The notes: generated from the letters alone by a model not told the origin. A DNA stretch of 64,000 nt from Streptomyces griseofuscus (GCF_014673495.1 NZ_CP051007.1:124001-188000); one strand, 5' to 3'. Counted from the stretch's first letter, positions 34,081 to 42,492 are shown. Translations and numbers: made by a program.

Positions 34081-34261
34081 GCCACCGAAAGCCCGCCACG
34101 ACGATGCCGCTCGACGTCGTGTCAGGCGCGCGTGTGCCACAGCAACCCCTCCCCGGTCTCAGCCACGCTTCCTGTCTTTCCCAGCCCCCGCTGCGGTCAC
34201 TGGTGGCAACCACCTCAGCGACCCACGACCCTCTCCGAGCGACCGACCCCTTGCGTTTTGA

Positions 34262-34520
34262 GCTTCGGTCGCTGCCTCGGTCGCTGAGCAATCCGCAGGT
34301 CAGAGTCCATGTACCTGAGGATCAGCGACTGAAGCGACTGAAGGCTTCTGCATATGGCGACGAACGCAGGCACTTATGAACTGAGTGATATCCCCTGAAC
34401 TTCAGTCGCTTGGGTCGCTCATCGACTTTGAGAGTGTCTCTGACCTGGGCTTTCTCCGAGCGACTGAGCTCAGTCTCACCAGCTATCAACTCCTGGTTGA
34501 GTCGCTGGCCTTCAGTCGCT
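34262..34520. repeat. Iteron-like B repeat cluster
   Basis: Repeats of AGCGACTGA / CTTCAGTCGCT: near 34262-34286, 34323-34342, 34401-34420, 34458-34474 and 34499-34522, in both orientations and mostly in close pairs. They share the GACTGA core with the A family but carry AGC instead of GGG. Identical or near copies flank primase module 1. No gene is supported between 33.4 and 35.3 kb. Confidence 0.75.
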
Positions 34521-34653
34521 CGCCGCAGAAGTCTTCTGCCGGGTCCTGTGGGCCCCCACCCGCAGGTCAGAACCCCGAGCTCATGGACTGGTACTGCCCG
34601 TAGGGGAAGCGGAGGTCGTAGGTGGGGACTGCACGTGGTGCGGGCGCGTGGTG

Positions 34654-34753
34654 CCAGGGGCCTTCGCCGGCCCCTGGACCCCGCTCCCCCGCCGCTTCCT
34701 GGCGCGCAGCCGTTTCGTCGTGGCGCAGACCGTGCGCGCCAGGAAGCGGCGGG
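34654..34753. repeat. Two perfect hairpins
   Basis: First hairpin: CCAGGGGCC (34654-34662) and its inverse at 34669-34677, loop of 6. Second: 21-bp perfect arms at 34688-34708 and 34733-34753 with CGCTTCCTGGCGCGC core and a 24-nt loop. Stems this long are rare by chance. They could form single-strand initiation, transfer or termination structures next to the repeat clusters. Confidence 0.7.
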
Positions 34754-35032
34754 CCGTGGTGGGCGGTTGCTCGGTTCCGGCGTTCCGGAAGGGGGTGGCG
34801 TACGGCGCTGAGAGCTGAGGTGTGAGCGGGGTGGCTGTGAACCGGCTGGACGTCGTGGGCAGGAGCAGTGATGCGTCGAAGCGGGGAACGGGGTAGTTCC
34901 TGACGTCGTGTCGAGTGGTCGTAGACGCGGGCCCTGAGTGGGTTGGCAGAGACCCCGACGGCGGTGCTGCTTGCCCAAGTAAGAGAGCGCGGCCGCCAAA
35001 CGCGGTTTGACCTGCATAGACACCCTTGACGA

Positions 35033-35138
35033 CCACGATCGTGAGAACTGGCAGGCAGTTCTCACGATCGTGGAGGGCGTTCCTAGGAACTGAGTGCCCA
35101 GATCCTGTGACCCGATACCCGGTTCCTAGGAACGCCCT
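35033..35138. repeat. Two long inverted repeats with GTTCCTAGGAAC palindromes
   Basis: Inverted repeat 1: CCACGATCGTGAGAACTG (35033-35050) and its perfect inverse at 35056-35073, spacer GCAGG. Inverted repeat 2: AGGGCGTTCCTAGGAAC (35074-35090) and its perfect inverse at 35122-35138; each arm contains the 12-bp palindrome GTTCCTAGGAAC. They lie 190-300 nt upstream of the winged-helix operon and may be its operators or part of the origin. A related pair ATTGACGT(GG/CT)... occurs at 35141 and 35239. Confidence 0.75.
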
Positions 35139-35331
35139 AGATTGACGTGGAGTACATGAGGAGAGCCCGAAAGCCGGGGTTTCTGGCGCCGTACGACATG
35201 AGCGTGGAGGCAGACGACACGTCCCTCAGGCGGACTTGATTGACGTCTCGTTCATGTACGTTAGGTTCATCTGGTCGGCCTCGCAGCCACCCCTCGTGAA
35301 CCGGTAGTCAACCTCTCGCTCGGAGGGCTCA

Positions 35332-35784
35332 TTGGGAGCAGTACGCAGGCTGGTCGACGCCGATACAGGCGAGCCGGTCCCCTATGCGCCGTACGCCTTC
35401 TCCGGTCGTCATACACAGGTAGACAAGGCGCGGGTAGAGGCGATCACCGAGTCCAAGGCGTTCACACCCAGTCAGAAGTTCCTCGTCCTGTGGTGGATCG
35501 GAGTCTCCCCCGAGGGGATGGAACCGCTGCGGGCCACCGGTGCGGACATCGCCAAGCGGGTAGGGATGTCCGCCGACGCCGTCGGCAAGATCAACAGGAA
35601 GCTGGTAAAGCATCGCATCCTGGTTGTCCGAGGTCGCGTCGGGAACTACAACTTCTACCGGATCAGCCCCTACATCGCGTTCCATGGAACGGGGCTCGAA
35701 CAACGTGAAGCAGTGAAGACGTGCAACCCGCCGGACATTCCCGGATTCGATGACCAAATCCCTGCACGGTGGGAGGCCCAGTGA
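35332..35784 (+). CDS. Winged-helix DNA-binding protein, replication/partition operon
   Basis: A 150-residue protein with a central winged helix-turn-helix: FTPSQKFLVLWWIG, LRATGADIAKRVGMSADAVGKINRKLVKHRILV and a wing RGRVGNYNFYRISPYIAF. It resembles small initiator or regulator proteins of the RepL/MarR-like kind, but no family is claimed. The start is TTG 35332, with GGAGGG 6 nt upstream; no ATG or GTG fits. It is coupled to the next gene by a GTGA overlap. Its place beside iterons and par genes suggests origin binding or copy control. Confidence 0.75.
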   Translation: MGAVRRLVDADTGEPVPYAPYAFSGRHTQVDKARVEAITESKAFTPSQKFLVLWWIGVSPEGMEPLRATGADIAKRVGMSADAVGKINRKLVKHRILVVRGRVGNYNFYRISPYIAFHGTGLEQREAVKTCNPPDIPGFDDQIPARWEAQ

Positions 35785-36095
35785 ACAGCAGCGACGACAA
35801 GAAGCAGAACCTCGAGTTGCTCGAAAAGACCGCAGGCATGACAGCGAATCAGCGACTCGTCGTCATGCTCTACGCGCTCCACCCGACCGACCGCTCCGGA
35901 GCGGTCCTCGAGACCGCCGCCAACCTGGCGGAGCTGGTCGGGATGGCAGCCCCCGTCTTCTCCCGCACCCGCAAGCAGGTCATCGAAGCCGGCTGGCTTG
36001 AGGAGACCGGGAGGATCGGCCATATCAGGTACTACCGGCTCGACCCCAAGCGTCTCGGCGAGCACGTCGTCATCCCTCTCCGACGCGCGACATGA
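35781..36095 (+). CDS. Second small winged-helix protein
   Basis: A 104-residue protein of the same general fold as its upstream neighbour: GMTANQRLVVMLYALHP, AANLAELVGMAAPVFSRTRKQVIEAGWLEETGR and wing IGHIRYYRLDP. GTG 35781 overlaps the previous stop and has GGGAGG upstream. The two proteins may be paralogues that act as a pair on the nearby inverted repeats. A 23-bp perfect hairpin starts at its stop codon. Confidence 0.7.
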   Translation: MNSSDDKKQNLELLEKTAGMTANQRLVVMLYALHPTDRSGAVLETAANLAELVGMAAPVFSRTRKQVIEAGWLEETGRIGHIRYYRLDPKRLGEHVVIPLRRAT

Positions 36096-36153
36096 CGTCC
36101 TGCGGACCGCACCTCATGTACGTCACGTCAATGAGGTGCGGTCCGCAGGACGT
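36095..36153. terminator. 23-bp perfect hairpin between convergent operons
   Basis: Arms 36095-36117 and 36131-36153 (core TGCGGACCGCACCTCAT and inverse) are perfectly complementary around a 13-nt loop. It sits just after the winged-helix operon and 83 nt before the parB stop, so a two-way terminator is the simplest view. It has no T-run, as is common in Streptomyces. The loop GTACGTCACGTCA echoes the TTGACGT motifs at 35.14 and 35.24 kb, so a protein site is also possible. Confidence 0.75.
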
Positions 36154-36235
36154 GTTCCTTCACCATCCGGCAATCACCCCGGCGCCCAGCTCCGCGTCGG
36201 GGTGTCGCCGAGGGTGCCCGCGGGCCCGTATGCGT

Positions 36236-37459
36236 TCATCCAGCGTGGACGGCCTGGCTGTCCCTGTGCTTGATCAGCAGATCCAGCATCTTGTCGAACT
36301 CCTGCGGCGGCATCTTGTGGATCAGGAAGTACGCCGCGTCCGTGCCGTTCTCGTAGGGGAACCGCTTCGGCTGTGATCCCCCCGCACCGGCCGTCGTATC
36401 GGCGGCTGTGGCCTGGACCGGCACCGTCGTGGGAGCAGCCTCCTCGGCCCCGTCGACAGCCCCAGCGTCTTCCCTGCTCGCCGACTTGGGAACCACCGAC
36501 CGATCGGTGACGCCCGGCTCCGCCGATGCCGATGCCGATGCCGGAGCCTGTGCTGGGGCTGGGGCTGGGGCTGGGGCTGGGGCTGGAACGGAGTCCGCGC
36601 CCCGCACACTGTCGGAGGTGCCCTCCGCCCGTGCCCTCTGCGGCGCCTCGGCGATTACGCCGTAATCACCGAGGCGAGGCTCCGTGATGCCCTCTGCCAC
36701 GCCCCCAGCGGGTTGCTCGCGCTGAGTCTTCGCCGCGCGAGACCTCTCCTCCTCCCGGCGGAGCCGGTCCGCCTTCAGCTCCCGCAAGGCCGCCTCCTGC
36801 TCATCGGCCGGCTTGTTGCCGACCGCGCGCAGCAGGTCGATGGGCTCTTCCCCGACGAGGGCCTGGAGCTCGGGTGTCAGATTGAGCAGGGCGAGACGCT
36901 GTGACACCCAGCCCTGCGAGCGGTGCAGGCGCTTGGCCAGAGCTCGCTGACTCCCGTGGATGGCCAGCAGCCTCTGGAGAGCGCGCGCTTCGTCGATCTC
37001 CTCCAGGTCCTGACGGTGGATGTTGGCGACCAGAGCGGATTCGAGGAGTTCCTCGGAGGTGGCTCCCTGGTCGTCGCTGACCATCACCTTGATGGTGGCG
37101 AGTCCGGCTTCGCGGGCGGCGGCGAGGCGGCTGCTGCCGTCCACGACGACATGGGTGGTGTCCGGCTCAAGGGCGCCCTCCTGCCCAGGGTTGGCTTTGA
37201 CGTAGGCATCACGGTTCATGACCGTGATCGCCTGCTTCTGCCCGTGGGTCTTCAGGCTGCCGACAAGATCGGTGAGATCCCCGAGAGCGGAGCGCGGGTT
37301 GTCGGGGTTGGGGCTGATGCGGTGAACGGGAAGCTCCGTGGGGGCCGCGACGCCTTCGGTGGGAACCCCGGTCGCGGCGGCCACGGCCTGGCGGCGGGCG
37401 CTGATGGGGCGCACTCCCCCGCCGAAACGGCCACTGCCCAGCTGGTCGGCCTTGCTCAC
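36236..37459 (-). CDS. parB: ParB-type partition protein
   Basis: A 407-residue ParB. The N-terminal domain has VHRISPNPDNPRSALGDL, VVDGSSRLAAAREAGL and the box II-like ALVANIHRQDLEEIDEARAL; the central helix-turn-helix is GSQRALAKRLHRSQGWVSQRLALLNL. A low-complexity Pro/Ala linker (about residues 290-310, from a GGGGCT tandem repeat at 36550-36585) precedes a C-terminal dimerisation segment FPYENGTDAAYFLIHKMPPQEFDKML. It overlaps parA by 4 nt. One copy of the candidate parS palindrome lies inside the gene, coding for DYGVI. Confidence 0.92.
   Translation of the reverse strand: MSKADQLGSGRFGGGVRPISARRQAVAAATGVPTEGVAAPTELPVHRISPNPDNPRSALGDLTDLVGSLKTHGQKQAITVMNRDAYVKANPGQEGALEPDTTHVVVDGSSRLAAAREAGLATIKVMVSDDQGATSEELLESALVANIHRQDLEEIDEARALQRLLAIHGSQRALAKRLHRSQGWVSQRLALLNLTPELQALVGEEPIDLLRAVGNKPADEQEAALRELKADRLRREEERSRAAKTQREQPAGGVAEGITEPRLGDYGVIAEAPQRARAEGTSDSVRGADSVPAPAPAPAPAPAQAPASASASAEPGVTDRSVVPKSASREDAGAVDGAEEAAPTTVPVQATAADTTAGAGGSQPKRFPYENGTDAAYFLIHKMPPQEFDKMLDLLIKHRDSQAVHAG
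36653..36667. repeat. Candidate parS copy inside parB
   Basis: GATTACGCCGTAATC, a 15-bp palindrome with 7-bp arms, identical to copies upstream of parA. The flanks CCTCGG-C and CACCGAGG extend the symmetry. Confidence 0.75.
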
Positions 37460-38715
37460 AGGACCTCCTTCGCCAGGGCCCGCATCCCCACGGCCTGCTG
37501 CGATTTGGGCGCGTAGGACAGCAGGGGCTTCTTCACCCGGACGGCTTCCTTCTGCTCCTTCAGGTCACCGATGAGGCCGACGACGCGTGGATCCTTTATG
37601 TCGACCCACCCCTGGAGCGATGAGGTGGCGATGTAGCCGCGGCGGGAGTCGTAGAGGTTCACGACGATGCCGAGGTAGTCGATGTCGACCTTGAGGTCGC
37701 CGCGAAGGTCGTCGATCTGGGTGGTGAGCAGCTCGTAGGCATCCGCGGAACTGTCCTCGGCCTGGACGACGATCAACGCGCCGGACTGGCCGGGCTTCTC
37801 CCCGTCACGGCGTCGGCCGTAGTAGGCGGCGGCATCCATGCTCAGGCCGAGGCTGGGCGGGCAGTCGACGATGATTACGTCGTAATCAGCTTCCAGCGGC
37901 GCGAGTGCCCGTTCGAGCGCGGCCTCACGGGCCCGCACGGCGGACAGGCGTACGTCGAGGAGGAAGGCGTCGTTGCAGGCGGGCAGAAGGTGGAGCCTGC
38001 CGCCGAAGTTGTCCTCGTCGATGGAGACGATGAGGTCGCGGAGGTCGCCCTTGGGGTCCCCCGCCATGTGGTTGGTGAGGCTGTCGCCGTTCATGGGCAG
38101 CGGCGTGGCGCCCAGTTGATTGGTGAGGTGACACTGCGGGTCGAAGTCGACGAGCAGCACCTTCAGGCCCGGACCGGGAAGGTTCTCGATGTCGAGCGGG
38201 TCGTCCAGCGGCGGCATGTCGCCTGACTGGGTCTCACTGTCCCGCAGGGCCTTGGTGAGCGCCTTGGCGACCCGTACGGGGTGCAGGGCTTCGGAGTCCT
38301 CGGCCAGCGCCTCTCCCAGCCCTGCGGTGATCGCGGTCTTGCCGACCCCGCCCTTCTGGTTGCAGACGATGATCCGGCGGGTGATCTCGGGCCGTTCGAC
38401 TTCCGGCGCGGGATTGGCGTCGAGCCAGAGCTGGACGGACTGGGCAAGCCCCTGGATGAGCGAGACCCGTCGGTCCGTCGCGATCTGCCTGAACTCCTCC
38501 CACTGCCCGGAAGGCAGGAAGGTGGAGAAGGAGTCGGCGCCGGAGGTATCGATGGTTGCGGCGGTGGAGGCCAGTCGGCACCAGTCCGTGATGCCCTGCT
38601 CGACTGCGACCTGGATTTCGACGCCGTACTGAGCGGCTCTGACTTTGAGGCTCTGCCGGAGCCAGCCCGGCAGTTTGGAGACGACCTTCTCGCGATCGTT
38701 GGCTGGCGAACTCAT
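37456..38715 (-). CDS. parA: ParA-type partition ATPase
   Basis: A 419-residue Walker-type ATPase. The deviant Walker A is CNQKGGVGKTAITAGL, followed by LLVDFDPQCHLTNQLG and VIIVDCPPSLGLSMDAAAYY. The first ~110 residues form an extension with helical, possibly DNA-binding character, as in type Ia plasmid ParA proteins that repress their own promoter. A 7-bp inverted repeat ACTAACG/CGTTAGT (38727-38733, 38759-38765) lies just upstream of ATG 38715 as a possible operator. One candidate parS copy lies within the gene. Confidence 0.93.
   Translation of the reverse strand: MSSPANDREKVVSKLPGWLRQSLKVRAAQYGVEIQVAVEQGITDWCRLASTAATIDTSGADSFSTFLPSGQWEEFRQIATDRRVSLIQGLAQSVQLWLDANPAPEVERPEITRRIIVCNQKGGVGKTAITAGLGEALAEDSEALHPVRVAKALTKALRDSETQSGDMPPLDDPLDIENLPGPGLKVLLVDFDPQCHLTNQLGATPLPMNGDSLTNHMAGDPKGDLRDLIVSIDEDNFGGRLHLLPACNDAFLLDVRLSAVRAREAALERALAPLEADYDVIIVDCPPSLGLSMDAAAYYGRRRDGEKPGQSGALIVVQAEDSSADAYELLTTQIDDLRGDLKVDIDYLGIVVNLYDSRRGYIATSSLQGWVDIKDPRVVGLIGDLKEQKEAVRVKKPLLSYAPKSQQAVGMRALAKEVL
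37873..37887. repeat. Candidate parS copy inside parA
   Basis: GATTACGTCGTAATC, the same palindrome with T at the centre, in the parA coding region that encodes DYDVII. Confidence 0.7.
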
Positions 38716-38803
38716 GAAGACACCATACTAACGCGCGTGATCATCTCCCTCACCGACACGTTAGTTAAGCCTCTTTGTTACCGCGTCAGCTCCGGTGCGA
38801 GGT

Positions 38804-38979
38804 GATTACGCCGTAATCACCGGTCCGCCCTCTCCGTCAACCCTTGGTCGCGGAGCAGAGTGATTACGGCGTAATCATCACGCACCACACCGGAGGAAGC
38901 GCCGCAACCGAGGCGCCCTCGGCATGGCGCGCCACCGGCTCCCCGGCGCTCTCACCGGTCGGGTGATTACGCCGTAATC
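38804..38979. repeat. Cluster of three candidate parS sites
   Basis: TGATTACGNCGTAATCA occurs at 38804-38818, 38862-38876 and 38965-38979 (15-bp cores), spaced 58 and 103 nt, in the otherwise gene-free stretch upstream of parA. Copies one and three have extended dyads such as GGTGATTACG with CGTAATCACC. They are the best candidates for the ParB centromere. Confidence 0.8.
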
Positions 38980-39044
38980 ACCCGGCGCCGGCTCTCGGCG
39001 CCCGTCTTCACCGTCCTGCCTCTGCCAGAGACGTCTGGCGGGGC

Positions 39045-39692
39045 TCAGTGCGATGTGACGGCCGACTTCCAGGTCCCGCTGAACAGGTCGGCCACCAGGG
39101 CACGGGCGTAGGTCTCGTCGGTGTCGGGCACGGAGAAGACGGTGCGGAAGTAGAGGGGGGCGACGATCTGATCGAGCAGCCGCTCCAGTGGGGGAGGTGT
39201 CTCGCCCCGATCGCGGGAGGCTTCGAGGATCGTGTCGAGGCCGGCCGTGGCGCGCCGCAGACATTCCCGCAGGCCGCTGCGGCGCTCGTCGATGTCGGGG
39301 GAGACCTCTGCCAGGAAGAACGCGATCCCGCCGGGCCGGGTCAGATCGGCCAGTGTCCGGATCGCGTAGGCCTCCAGGTCTGTGCGGAGGTCGCCGCTGG
39401 AGGAAGGCGGGGCGGCGGACCCGCGCAGGGCGGCCACCTCGGCGAGCAGGGCCTGCAGCGTGCCCCAGCGCCGGTAGATGGTGGTGGCGTTGACCCCGGC
39501 GCGTTCGGCCACTGCGGGGATCGTCAGCTGGGTCACGGCGCGTTCACCGGCCAGGTCGATGACGGCTTGGTGGACGGCCGCCTGGACGCGGGCGCTGCGG
39601 CCACCGGGACGCTTGGCGGTGGGTTGCTGGCTGCGCTGAGCCGGGCTATCGCTCGCACTCTGAAGGGGACCGCCATGACCACCACCGCCCAC
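39045..39692 (-). CDS. TetR-family regulator between parS clusters
   Basis: A TetR protein of about 200 residues with RVQAAVHQAVIDLAGERAV and helix-turn-helix LTIPAVAERAGVNATTIYRRWGTLQALLAEVAAL. GTG 39692 is the nearest in-frame start and overlaps the 5' end of the divergent SnoaL-like gene by 18 nt, so the true start is uncertain; the conserved part begins near 39600. It probably represses the divergent gene. It looks like cargo inserted among partition sites. Confidence 0.8.
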   Translation of the reverse strand: MGGGGHGGPLQSASDSPAQRSQQPTAKRPGGRSARVQAAVHQAVIDLAGERAVTQLTIPAVAERAGVNATTIYRRWGTLQALLAEVAALRGSAAPPSSSGDLRTDLEAYAIRTLADLTRPGGIAFFLAEVSPDIDERRSGLRECLRRATAGLDTILEASRDRGETPPPLERLLDQIVAPLYFRTVFSVPDTDETYARALVADLFSGTWKSAVTSH

Positions 39693-40055
39693 GACCTCGG
39701 CCGGCGCTTCCACGCCGCCCTCACCTCCGCCGGCTGGTCGGCCATCCGGTCTCTGCTCCACGACGACGCCACATGGACCCTGCCAGGCGACAACACCATC
39801 AGCGGCACCGCCGTCGGCGCGGACGCCGTGGTCGAGCGCGCTCAGAAGATCGCCTCGTACGGGCTGTCCTTCGAGCTGCTGCACATCCTGGTCAGCCGCG
39901 AGAACATGGCCCTGTCGCTGCACAACACCGCCCAGCGCCCGGATGCGATCCTCGACGAGTACCTGTCCACCGTCTGCCGCCTGCGGGACGGCAAGATCGC
40001 CGAAATCGAGACCTACCTGTCCGACGTTCCCGGTATGAACGCCTTCTTCGTCTGA
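39675..40055 (+). CDS. SnoaL/nuclear transport factor 2-like protein
   Basis: A 126-residue protein with the small cone-shaped NTF2/SnoaL fold: LGRRFHAALTSAGWSAIRSL, DDATWTLPGDNTISGTAVGADAVVERA, and STVCRLRDGKIAEIETYLSDVPGMNAFFV, typical of ketosteroid isomerase-like proteins. GAAGGGGACC precedes the ATG. It is divergent from a TetR gene, a common arrangement for small detoxification or isomerase functions. Substrate unknown. Confidence 0.82.
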   Translation: MTTTAHDLGRRFHAALTSAGWSAIRSLLHDDATWTLPGDNTISGTAVGADAVVERAQKIASYGLSFELLHILVSRENMALSLHNTAQRPDAILDEYLSTVCRLRDGKIAEIETYLSDVPGMNAFFV

Positions 40056-40098
40056 CGCCAACTCAGGATCCTGATGCCGGCTGGGGGAGTGCTCGGGT

Positions 40099-40172
40099 GA
40101 TTACGCCGTAATCACCCGACGCCGGCTCCCGCCCACTCGCTCTCCTCCGCCCTGAGTGATTACGCCGTAATC
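40099..40172. repeat. Pair of candidate parS sites upstream of tap
   Basis: GATTACGCCGTAATC cores at 40099-40113 and 40158-40172, 59 nt apart, close to the 58-nt spacing of the first two sites upstream of parA. They lie 100-170 nt upstream of the tap start. Confidence 0.8.
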
Positions 40173-40272
40173 ACTCACTCCCACCTCCCGCACCTCCATG
40201 TGCGATCCACAGGCGACACTTCGTCCGATTCAATGAGCGCTTTGGATAGGGTGTCTCGTGGAGGTGAGCCCT

Positions 40273-42489
40273 GTGGCCACTGAGGACCAACTGTTCAGCG
40301 CGGTGGATGCGCTGCTTGAGCAAGTCGCTCAGGACGCGCTCCCGAGCCCCGCCGAGCGCAAGCGCCTGCGAGAGGCCGCCGGGCTCAGCCAGGCCCAGGT
40401 GGCGTCCGCACTGAAGACCCGCCGGGAAACGGTCGCGAGCTGGGAATCCGGCAGGAACGAACCCCGCCCGCCACAACGCGCCGCCTACGCCCGCCTGCTG
40501 GAGAAGCTGGCCGAGCGCTTCCCGACCCCCGACGAGGCGCCCGCCCCGGAGCCGGAGTCGTTCCCCGCCCCGGCGTCCGTTCCCCTCCCGGTGCCCGCCC
40601 CGGCGCCCGTTCCCGCTCCGGCGCCCGTGAAGACGGCCCCGACCTCGGCCGTACGACCGGCGCCCGCCGCGAGGCCGGCCACCTCCTCCCAGCGCCCCGG
40701 CGTGCAGAAGGCGGCGAAGGGGACGGCGAAGGGGCCCGCCACCACGGCAGCCGCCGACGGCCGGTTCGAGAACGGCCCGCTGGCCGTGGTCGACGTCGAC
40801 GACGAGGGCCAGGTCGCCGCGTACTGCGTCGGCGGCCTGGTCCTGGACGTGCCCGCCAAGACCCTGCCCGCGCTGGTCGACTGGACGCTGACCGAGGCCA
40901 AGCTCGGTCAGGCCCGGCTGCACTGGCACGGCAAGGACGCCGACCCGGTCCTCGTCCTCACCTCCGCCGCGCTGGAGCGCTACGGCCTGCCCGCCGAACT
41001 GTCGCCTGAGGACCGGCGCGCCGGACGGCTGCCGGCCGACCACAAAGTGATCAAGCAGATCGCCAGGGCAGGGCAGCAGCTCACCCGGCGCGGTTTCGGC
41101 GCGTGGGCGCGCGTCTTCCGCGAGCCGGAGGGCTCCCGGCGCCGCTGCGTGCAGCTGTGCATCCCGGCCTGGGGCGCGCTGCCCATCGACGAGTGGGACA
41201 ACAAGAACGATCCCCGGTTGCCCACCATGCACGCCGCGGAACTGGCCCGCTTCCTCGGCACGTACGCGGACCGGGTGATGACGCCGCGCGGTACTACGGC
41301 GGTCACCGGCCTGGAGCTGATGACGGCGCTGCGCCCCCCCACCCGCGCGGAGCGGGACGAGGCCACCGGAGAGTTCAAACCGGCGCCGAACGACGACGCA
41401 CTCACCCGGCTCTACGACGTGGTGGAGTGCGAAATCCCCGACGAGCACCCGAAGTTGAGGGGAAGGTACGCCCGGCACCACCAGCGCACCCCGGCCGAGA
41501 TGCTGATGGAGGAGCCCTACAACTGGTGCCGACAGCTGACCGACGACGAGTGCATGCGGCCGTACCTGGTCGCCATCGACGTCAACATGGCCTTCGCCGC
41601 CGCCGCGAACGGCCTCACCGTCGGCCTGAACGGCCCCACCCACCTGACCGGCAACCCCCGGTTCGACCCGGCGCTGCCCGGCTCGTGGCTGGTCGACCTC
41701 TCCCACGTCGACCTCTCCCGCGTCCAGGTCAACGGCCGCTCTGTCGACGCCGACCGGCTCCCCTCGCCGTTCACACCGACCGGCGACCGCCCCGACGGTC
41801 CGGCCTGGTACGCCACCCCGACCGTCGCCTACGCACAGGAACTGGGTTTCGACGTCGCCCCGATCGAGGCGTACGTGCGCACCCGGACCGGGCGCTACCT
41901 TGACCCCTGGTACAAGCGGCTGCGCGACGCCTACGTCACGACGATGGCGGACCTCGGCGTGACCACCGGCATGGGCGGAAGCGAGTTCCTGGACGCCATG
42001 GCCCGCTCCAGGGACGCCGACCCGGCCCTGCTCCTCGTCCTGAAGGCCATCAAGGCCACGGCGAAGGGCGGGATCGGCAAACTGCGGCAGCGCAACCGCG
42101 GCCAGGTGCCGTACTACGAGCCGTGGCCCGCCCTGGAACGCCCCACCTGGCGTCCCGACATTCGGGCGGCCGTCCTGGCCGGCGTCCGCATCAGCATGCA
42201 CCGCAAGATGATGAAGACCGCCGCCGCGGCCGGCGTCTATCCCGTCGCGATCGGCACCGACGCCCTCGTCTACCCCTCACCCGGCCCCTCCCCGCTGGAC
42301 TTCCTGCCGCACACGGCCGAAGGCAAGCCCGCGCCGGGCTCGTTCCGGCTCGGCGTCTCACCCGGCATGGTCAAGCACCAGGGCACCCGGACCGTGCTGT
42401 GGGCAGAGCAGCAATTCGAGGAGCACGGCGGCGTCTTCAACATCGCCAACCTCGTCAAGACCGACCCGACCGCCGGGGAAGGCGAGTAA
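40273..42489 (+). CDS. tap: Telomere-associated protein Tap
   Basis: A 738-residue protein, the usual Tap length. An N-terminal XRE-like helix-turn-helix (LREAAGLSQAQVASALKTRRETVASWESG, about 30-65; shown in parts) is followed by a Pro-rich linker (about 88-140) and a long domain with polymerase/nuclease-like blocks (YLVAIDVNMAFAAAANGL, GTDALVYPSPGPSPLDFL). Tap binds the 3' overhang of Streptomyces telomeres and recruits the terminal protein for end patching. GTG 40273 has GGAGGTG upstream; GTG 40258 is an alternative. Tpg follows after 3 nt. Confidence 0.93.
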   Translation: MATEDQLFSAVDALLEQVAQDALPSPAERKRLREAAGLSQAQVASALKTRRETVASWESGRNEPRPPQRAAYARLLEKLAERFPTPDEAPAPEPESFPAPASVPLPVPAPAPVPAPAPVKTAPTSAVRPAPAARPATSSQRPGVQKAAKGTAKGPATTAAADGRFENGPLAVVDVDDEGQVAAYCVGGLVLDVPAKTLPALVDWTLTEAKLGQARLHWHGKDADPVLVLTSAALERYGLPAELSPEDRRAGRLPADHKVIKQIARAGQQLTRRGFGAWARVFREPEGSRRRCVQLCIPAWGALPIDEWDNKNDPRLPTMHAAELARFLGTYADRVMTPRGTTAVTGLELMTALRPPTRAERDEATGEFKPAPNDDALTRLYDVVECEIPDEHPKLRGRYARHHQRTPAEMLMEEPYNWCRQLTDDECMRPYLVAIDVNMAFAAAANGLTVGLNGPTHLTGNPRFDPALPGSWLVDLSHVDLSRVQVNGRSVDADRLPSPFTPTGDRPDGPAWYATPTVAYAQELGFDVAPIEAYVRTRTGRYLDPWYKRLRDAYVTTMADLGVTTGMGGSEFLDAMARSRDADPALLLVLKAIKATAKGGIGKLRQRNRGQVPYYEPWPALERPTWRPDIRAAVLAGVRISMHRKMMKTAAAAGVYPVAIGTDALVYPSPGPSPLDFLPHTAEGKPAPGSFRLGVSPGMVKHQGTRTVLWAEQQFEEHGGVFNIANLVKTDPTAGEGE

Positions 42490-42492
42490 CCC

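Noticed and set aside
31201-34530. Repeat clusters considered as a CRISPR array
   Set aside because: Repeats are 8-20 bp, occur in both orientations with irregular spacing and no unique spacers; no cas genes are present.
34410-34811. Possible coding frames in the 34.4-35.0 kb region
   Set aside because: No RBS, odd composition, and the DNA is dominated by repeats and hairpins; products are Arg/Pro/Ser-rich and unlike proteins.
34654-35138. Hairpin run considered as a Streptomyces telomere
   Set aside because: It is internal, lacks the common telomere start sequence, and lies next to origin and par genes.
36550-36585. GGGGCT tandem repeat considered as an iteron array
   Set aside because: It codes in frame for the Pro/Ala linker of ParB and is a simple hexamer repeat, not a phased binding site.
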